Below are positions 57,362 to 64,000 of a stretch of DNA of 64,000 bases, piece after piece. Numbering within the stretch: position 1 is the stretch's first letter; every line of letters begins with the position of its first letter. The translations under genes and the position numbers were made by a program. Source of the stretch: Lutraria lutraria (Eukaryota > Mollusca > Bivalvia > Venerida > Mactridae); the NCBI GenBank assembly GCA_964023205.1, contig OZ026848.1, forward strand, positions 34,521,912 to 34,585,911, read 5' to 3'. Below the pieces are notes generated by a model, which was not told the origin of the DNA, ran no database searches, and saw nothing but the letters and a program-made list of their open reading frames with translations.

Positions 57362-58435
57362 TATTTTGAGTGCTCAATCGGGTTAAAGCAAGGAGAAGTT
57401 CTATCGCCAGTCTTATTTTCGTTATTTCTTTTTTCGGCTATGTCATGTATATCTAGCCCGCTTATTATTCCCCGTCATTGGTGGGAGAGGATCGGGGAAC
57501 CATCCCTCACCACACCTTACAATTATATATGATTATATACTAAGTATGAAATCAACAGTGGTCAAAATAATACAGATTGTTAGAAAAGCACAAGTAGTTT
57601 TCACCAATATAGTTGTTCGTTATTTCTAAATGATTTAGAGGTAGTTTTGAACAAAGAAAATGTCAATAGAATTGATATTAATGAACTACCGTTTATAAAT
57701 TTTATGTTGATGTTATTTGCTGACGACATGGTTATTTTTGGTAAAGACTCTGGGAAGCTTTAGAATAGTCTAGATTTATCAAAAATATATTGTGTACTTA
57801 AAATTTTGCAAATTATTATTAAATGCGAAAACTTCTTCTTCTAGCATGAGTATTTATGGCGAGCTTGGTAGATATCCATTATATATAAGCAGATTTGTTA
57901 AAATTATTAAATTCTGGTCTAAAATTGTTATAACAAAAATATTCTAGTAAAACGTCTATGTGAATCGATTGTAAGTGGATGTGAAGATGGCAATACTAAT
58001 TGGGCTAGTAAAATAAAATCGCTACTAAACAATTATGGCGTTGGGTATGTTTGGATAGACCCTTCCAGTGTAGATCTTAATAATTTTAATCATTTTTTTA
58101 TACGACCGGTTATAGAGGTTTTTATTCAGCCATGGTGCAATTGTATTTCTACAAGTGCGAGTCTACAATCCTATTATCATTTCAAAGATATCTTTCGTTA
58201 CAAGGAATACTTGGACTTTATTCCTAAGAAATACAGAATTGCCCTATTCCGATTAAGACTTGCCTCACACCAGCTTAGAATTGAAACTGGTCGTTATGGT
58301 AATCAACGGATTGATCGTAACCTTCGTATATGTAATATTTGTAATTCTACTGACATTGAAGTTATTACCATTTCGTTATTGTGTGTCCATTGTACAGGAT
58401 CATTCGTAATACATAAAAACTTATTATTTTGTTAG
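57362..58435 (+). mobile_element. LINE relic: RT fragment and C-terminal part
   Basis: The start encodes the RT motif CSIGLKQGEVLSPVLFSLFL, interrupted at 57430 by a small insertion and resumed at 57628 (LNDLEVVLNKENV). The catalytic box FADD follows (LMLFADDMVIFGKDS). Stops and frame breaks occur near 57770-57930. The C-terminal part is open to 58435 (YRIALFRLRLASHQLRIETG, then CNICNS), a pattern of LINE tails. It is a different family from the LINE at 16.5 kb. The clade is not determined. Confidence 0.75.
57430..57615 (-). mobile_element. ~190-bp insertion with 12-bp target duplication
   Basis: TTCGTTATTTCT occurs at 57418-57429 and 57616-57627, flanking the insertion and restoring the RT frame order. 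The left edge is T-rich (TTTTTCGGC), so on the minus strand the insert ends in an A run, as a SINE or retroposed RNA would. Confidence 0.75.
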
Positions 58436-58666
58436 TCCTAATGTTTTTAAGTTCAATCAGTTAATAAACTGAAGTAATCAACCTAGCAAGGTTTATATAC
58501 ATGTATTTTGCATTTTCCTTACGCCAATCTTCTATTACAAGGTACAATTGATGTATTGCTCTATTTATTTTCATTGTATCGTTGGTACAATTTCTTTTTG
58601 TCTGTAAAACCAAGTCTAACTGCGTTTTTTTTCACAGTATGATTATATGTTGAAATTCTGCATTAA

Positions 58667-59128
58667 AGGGGCATGTCCTGGAACTGTTGTGTCTTGGTTT
58701 TCATACACCAAAAATGCGTTTATCACTTGTAATACCAATTATTACCGAAAAGCCAAGGAAGAATGTGCGTTCAAAAATTACTCTACAACGCACGCGTCGG
58801 TATTTGTATGTCGGTTTGAATAAAAGGTTGTCAGCCTTTTATTGACGATAACGATATTTCAGATTCGTCTGAGAATTTAATTGATCGATTGATAAGCTTT
58901 ATGTCGCAAAAATGAACATAACATGAGCAATTCTTACCATTTCACAGGGGTCGAGTTGTAAAAATGACGAATACTTGCTGAGGCCGAAATCGTCAGGTTT
59001 GCGTATTTTGAGTAAACTAGCGGGATATTTTGTAAATATTTTACAGGGCTTTCATTAATTGATTTAGGCTTTAAAATGATACCAATTTGATTGCTATTGG
59101 AGACGCTTCAGTTCCAGGGCATGCCCCT
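58667..59128. mobile_element. 462-bp MITE flanked by TTAA
   Basis: Inverted ends AGGGGCATGTCCTGGAACTG and CAGTTCCAGGGCATGCCCCT lie between TTAA (58663-58666) and TTAA (59129-59132). TTAA duplication is the hallmark of piggyBac-type elements; membership is inferred, as no transposase is present. A relative lacking ends is at 19355-19690. Confidence 0.8.
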
Positions 59129-59132
59129 TTAA

Positions 59133-60199
59133 GGTAAGCCATCCATCATTGGCATAATTGAGAATTGCAAAATAATTATTGTTTTCATGAAAGGTATTGT
59201 GTAATACATCTATTTCCAGAAAATGAAAAAAATCACCATGGGAATTTTGAGAAATTTGATGTCATTGGTCTACCCCCCAACCTCGAAAAAAGCCATCTTC
59301 TGAAATGACCCTTAAGCTGTTATTTGCCTTATTTTTGACATAAAAATGAACAAAAGCTTAAAATAATTACTGATTTCTGTAGCTGAGTGTGTTAGTCTTA
59401 AGATATATACAAAATTAATTAATAGAAACCAAGCAAAAAATGTCAATTTGACCATAAACATGGCCACTTCACAATTTAATTTTGGATTTCGGCTTGCATT
59501 CATTCTATGGTCTCTCATTAAATGATGAAATGACACATTTACTAACAACCTGAAGTAACTGAAATGAACTTTACTTTTCCCACTGATGTATATAGGAAAA
59601 AGAAAAATTAAAATAAATATCTTTCACCATGTATTTCTTTTTCAAAATTTGGCTATTTCCATCTATACCCCCTAAATAACAATACATATACTTATAATAA
59701 GAAGAATCTGTTTATGTGAAGATAAACAACTTTGTCACAACTTGGTTGAGCAAAAGCTCATATCATTTCCATACAAGCTTCCATTAACAATGTAGGCTAA
59801 CATTACTCTCATATTAATGAATATATATGCTCAAATGATATACAAAATACAAAATTTATGCTGCACACAAGCACCTTCAGACAGGTCTGTAAAATAGAAA
59901 AAACCTGTAGATGTTAGGTACAGAAATATCAATGTATTCATTTCGTTCAACTTCACACTGTTCAACTGAAATTATCCGAAATTACGAAATTAAGTTGCAG
60001 AATTTAATGATACCTTGTTTACCTTAAAGTACAATGCAGTTTGTTAATTTATGACATGATAAGCGCCTTTTTGTTAGTCTGTATCATAATTCTCTCGAGT
60101 ATTTATATACATATTTTTCTGTCTGCAGCGACATAAACACATTGAATTCAGATTTTTCATGGTGTTCATCCTCAATGAATAATGTTTCTCTCTTATATA
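59133..60199. other. No gene recognised
   Basis: AT-rich sequence with no convincing open frame, splice pair, RNA gene or tandem structure. Confidence 0.5.
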
Positions 60200-60350
60200 T
60201 CTATGTTATATCCCTTTCTTTTCTTCTTTTTTCTTTTTTTCTCTTAATGAAATCGTTTGTATTTATTTCTCACGTGTTTTTCATTGTTATTTTCATATGT
60301 TTGTAACAAGATCATTTGTGTATACGTTACTTAATAAAATTCTGTTCTGT
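60200..60350 (+). repeat. Retroelement 3' tail with (TTCTG)n
   Basis: Pyrimidine-rich text (cccttctttt-like), then TTAATAAAATTCTGTTCTGT, a short TTCTG/TGTTC tandem end typical of some bivalve LINE/SINE tails. A mirrored tail is at 63848-63960. Confidence 0.5.
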
Positions 60351-63139
60351 TCTGTGACGTATTATTTGTCAGCGGAATTTAAGACCTTTATAGCGTCAAA
60401 ATCTAATGAAGGAAGGACGTTTTCAAAAATCTGAGGCACGATCCCCTGCATTATACACGTACATTTGTGCAGTTATCGTAAGTCGAATTGTTGTAATGTA
60501 CAGTATATATTCCTATATACAGAGTAGTTATTGTTTAAAAGAAAGGTATGTGAATTACGTGCGATATTGGTTTTAAAATTACAGAACACCAACTAATTGG
60601 TCTAAAAACTTGCAATAGACATTTTATTGTGGGTTTGTTCAAGTATATAATTATGTTTTTTTTAAATGTATGAACTGGTGAAACTTGATATGACCAAACA
60701 GCCAGTCACGCTATGCTAAGAGAACAACATATTTATTAAGTAATAAATTCTCGACTTAATGATTGTTCACCAGATAAAATCATAGACCACAAATATGCGA
60801 TGGAACAGAAACTGTTTAATCTTTTCGAAAGCTCCTAGCTAGATTAATAAACACAACAGTTTATTTAGTCACTCAGGCTACTGTTCATAAGTTCCGTTCA
60901 AATTACACCATGATAATTCTCAGTTCTTTGTACTTAACTTATTTACTGCTTCTCTTGGTTATGTTGCTTCAGCATTTATAAAATCTGACAGTACATTTAT
61001 TTCTGTGGTCATCTGATTGGTACGAGGTTGATCTGTAATTATATTATCTATATTCTAGACAATGATATATAGTCGATGTTAATTAGATCATAATACTTCA
61101 CTGTCACAACACAGCAAACCATTGTTCTTTGTTCGAACATGTTCATGTTTGTTCATCTCGAGACGAGATGATGCTGAAGTAGTTGACTTACAGAAGACAT
61201 AAACAACACCATGTAAAACTTGACGCTAAGTGTCATCTTACGATTGTTAAGTTTTACTAGTGGCGACTTATCAGATTACAATGTCCGGTACCTTTACACC
61301 TAACACATTAGTCAATGTCATTTTCATAAACTTGTTTCTCTGTTTTACGACGCCAGACATAGATTTTGTAGAATTTCACTGGACGAAAAGAAGCTGAAAA
61401 TGTGTGTTGGTCTGGTCTGTCTATAAGAATACCGTACACTGAGACTATTTATGTATATTTTATCTGGCACAGTTAGTGAATCAACATCAATAAAATAATA
61501 CATTGAACGTTAGTGAGTACAAATGTTGCTTATAAAATTGTGTTCCCGTACAAAGTTAGAGATAAAAATTTTATGCTACCTATAATACCTCGTATACTGT
61601 GTTAATTTTATGTGTTAATAAACGTAATGTAGTAAGTATTCAGTGTGGACAACCCACGTGACTTTTGCCGTTGCGGCAAGCATTTTTTGTCGATAAGAAG
61701 AATAAAACAAGCTGTAAGTATTTTATTCCAAAGTCGATTTTCACATAACATAGCGCATGCCAAGCGGACAATGTGTATGTTCCATATATTGTTTTCATTT
61801 CTTTGCATTATGTACGGTTTTCTGTAACATTCGCTATTGGCTAAACGTTGGTTATTGCGGGAAACCAGTGCATTTTTCAATAAATTATACGGGTTTTCAG
61901 CCATTTAAAGCTAAGAACATATAAACCGTGAGTTCCATACATTATATTGCTATTATTTATGAAATATCAAGCATTTTCAAGCCTTTTTTCAGGCAGCAAT
62001 TCTTAAAATTGTATTCATGCTTTTGCGGGAAGCTGATTTTGTAATGCTCTTACGGGAAGTCATTTTAAACTGATCTGACATACGAGCGTGTAACAGGTAA
62101 ACAAAATATAGACAAATAGATCTTGCGGATGCATAAAAACGCAATTCATTCGCAGGTCATCAAAGAAAGCGATTGAGAGAAGTGGTTTTAATCATGGCCA
62201 AGCTGTACACGCTGAACCGTCTTTAAACAGAAGGACATAGTTCTATATGTAATACAGGATTGTCTTTTTATTGTTTCTGGCTATTTTCGACTTTGTTGTT
62301 TATTTAAACATTTTTCTGGCTAATAATCGTACAATGTCAAATTGACCTTAACCAAAGCTGAAACTGAGGACGCTTGACATTTTCTAAACCGGCTAGTATA
62401 GTACAATGGTAGGTCATACTCGACTGATTTCTTTTATTGTTTCTGATTTTTTCGACAAATTTGTTGATTATTTGAGTGTATTTGTTCTGGCTAATCGTAG
62501 TAAGAACGCACACTAAAACGTAGTCTAATGGTTTCGATGAATGATAAATAATATGTCCGTACATTGAATGAACGAAAAACGCATAAACAGTCACTGGGAA
62601 TACATTACAGGCGTATTAAATTGATCAATGTTGTATAATTTAGTTATAAACAAATTATAGCCGAAGAATGGACTACTTATCATTGTGGTCACGTGGTGTT
62701 ACATTTATACGTCATCACAAACTAAGAGCTATCACACAAGGCAACCAGACATACAAATCTTCACTGCAAACAACATCAGCGCAGTGAGCTCTCTTTTGAT
62801 ACTCATTGCATGATTTTATATTGACTTTAAAGTATTGAGGTCCTTGTAACTCATGTTGGTGTTTTAATGGGGTACTGTCATAAATTTCAGGGGCATATAC
62901 ATTGTAATTATGTAACTTTGTGTAACGGTTTATTACAATGTAAGTATATGTACTTCTTGCAAAAATTTATGTGATTTACTTTTACCAAAAACGATAAAAG
63001 ATATGTTTTCCGTGCAGATATATAAACATAATATAAATAACTAACATTGCTTGTCAAATCTATAACCGTGATCTCCCTTACTTTATTCTTTTGTTTATGT
63101 TTGAGTTTTACAGAGTCAGAGTCATTATGAGACAGACCG
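60351..63139. other. No gene recognised
   Basis: AT-rich; open frames up to about 98 codons (for example 61608-61904 minus) lack recognisable motifs or splice context. No tandem arrays or TIRs seen by eye. Confidence 0.45.
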
Positions 63140-63268
63140 TTCACCTAACCATTGTTCCTACTTTCTCACATCAAGAGACATGGTCGGTAGCTGGGCTGGA
63201 ACCCACGACCATCTATCAATGAGAGATTTGAAGTCAGCGATCCTAACTACTCATCCACGGAGGCCTGT
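63140..63268 (-). repeat. tRNA-derived SINE, copy 2
   Basis: It shares AGAGACATGGTCGGTAGCTG, ggaacccacga and the ccacggaggc head with the copy at 28112-28296. The B box is slightly altered (GGGTTCCAGCCC). Confidence 0.65.
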
Positions 63269-63847
63269 CTATAAGTATGATTAGTTAATATGTTTATAAT
63301 AATAAATGAAACAAAACCCTATTACATGGATAGCTACTTTTCTCAGTAAGTTTCAGACTAGAAAATATTTGTAAAATTTAAAACACATACAAAACGTCAT
63401 ATGAGTGCGTTGAATTACAACAATACATTCTGATTATCATACTATTAGTTTATTTGAATTTATTATATTTAAATTGTGAATTATATACACTGGACAAGAA
63501 AATCTGTGAATCTTGTAATTTTCTTTTATTCATGTGTAAGATGATTTTATTCGACAAAATGCTGTAAATTATTATATAGCCAGAGTCTAGTGGTGGGAAT
63601 AAAGATGTCCACAATAGGAGTGTAACCAAGGCATGTAAGTAAGTTAATGCAATGTGAGTTTTCGAATAGGATGACCTTTATTTAAAATTCGTGTTCGCCA
63701 TAGTATGCTCGTGCTGTGGTCTTACTTTTCCATAATTAAGATAAATGGCTGAAAACAGATTTCGTTGTTGTTTATTATTTGAAAAAAAGTGTTCCACTGA
63801 AGGGAATTCGTAAATACCATTAATAATTTTTGCTTATTGTGGACATC

Positions 63848-63960
63848 AGAGCAGAATAGAACAGAACGTGACTTTATTTAGACAAGTACAAATGGTACAT
63901 GTCACATTGTATGTATAAATACTATTATAATAATATTCACGTGAAACAAAAGGAAAAAAG
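63848..63960 (-). repeat. Retroelement 3' tail with (TTCTG)n, minus strand
   Basis: CAGAGCAGAATAGAACAGAA followed by cgtgactttatttagac is the reverse complement of a tail like the one at 60200-60350. Confidence 0.5.
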
Positions 63961-64000
63961 AAATCATCGCCTCGTACAGTGACTGCAATGCTTAGTTTTT

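Noticed and set aside
61608..61904. 98-aa minus-strand frame and its plus-strand counterpart
   Set aside because: No motif, splice context or conservation cue; length is within chance for this base composition.

Overview
The window looks like genomic DNA of a bivalve mollusc, probably a heterodont clam. The evidence is AT-rich sequence, GT-AG introns with short exons, a molluscan-style secreted M12B metalloprotease, and dispersed repeats that I recall as typical of bivalve genomes (units opening ACAAGAGGGCCATGATGGCC or ACAAGAGCTCCGCGGTCGG, and a unit with GAGCTGCACCATGAG). No rRNA gene, CRISPR array or bacterial operon structure was seen. Species cannot be fixed from sequence alone.

Layout. 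0-3 kb: a decayed C2H2 zinc-finger exon (minus strand) and repeat fragments. 3.3-9.8 kb: a broken Ty3/gypsy retrotransposon (gag, protease, RT, RNase H, integrase), split inside RT by a 1.24-kb non-autonomous repeat. 10.5-11.05 kb: an intact 167-aa protein with one C2H2 finger and one damaged finger. 12.05-16.23 kb: a 4.2-kb giant palindrome (foldback element). 16.5-18.66 kb: a frameshifted, internally deleted LINE. 19.3-22 kb: repeat fragments and a TIR element holding inverted tRNA-like heads.

The one convincing host gene of size is on the minus strand, 43449 down to 22440. Twelve exons splice in consistent phase into a 409-residue secreted reprolysin with a perfect HExxHxxGxxHD zinc site, an ADAMTS-like Cys-rich part and a short terminal Cys-rich module, but no visible propeptide. 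Its introns carry most of the repeats between 22 and 43 kb: 23-bp and 49-bp tandem arrays, SINE and repeat insertions, and a 9.6-kb foldback element with satellite-filled arms in intron 2.

43.5-57.3 kb: a 13-bp minisatellite, a 2.4-kb satellite array, a MITE with a CCGG target duplication, and a 6.5-kb element with inverted satellite arms. 57.3-64 kb: a second LINE relic carrying an insertion with a 12-bp target duplication, a TTAA-flanked MITE, and SINE/LINE tails.

The most interesting pattern is that three unrelated satellite arrays (in the 32.8-42.4, 45.4-47.8 and 50.7-57.2 kb elements) end in the same roughly 16-bp motif, ATGT(G/T)(T/C)GTGAAGTT(G/A)G. In two of them it caps both ends in inverted orientation. 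This suggests one family of foldback elements whose arms have been filled by different satellites.
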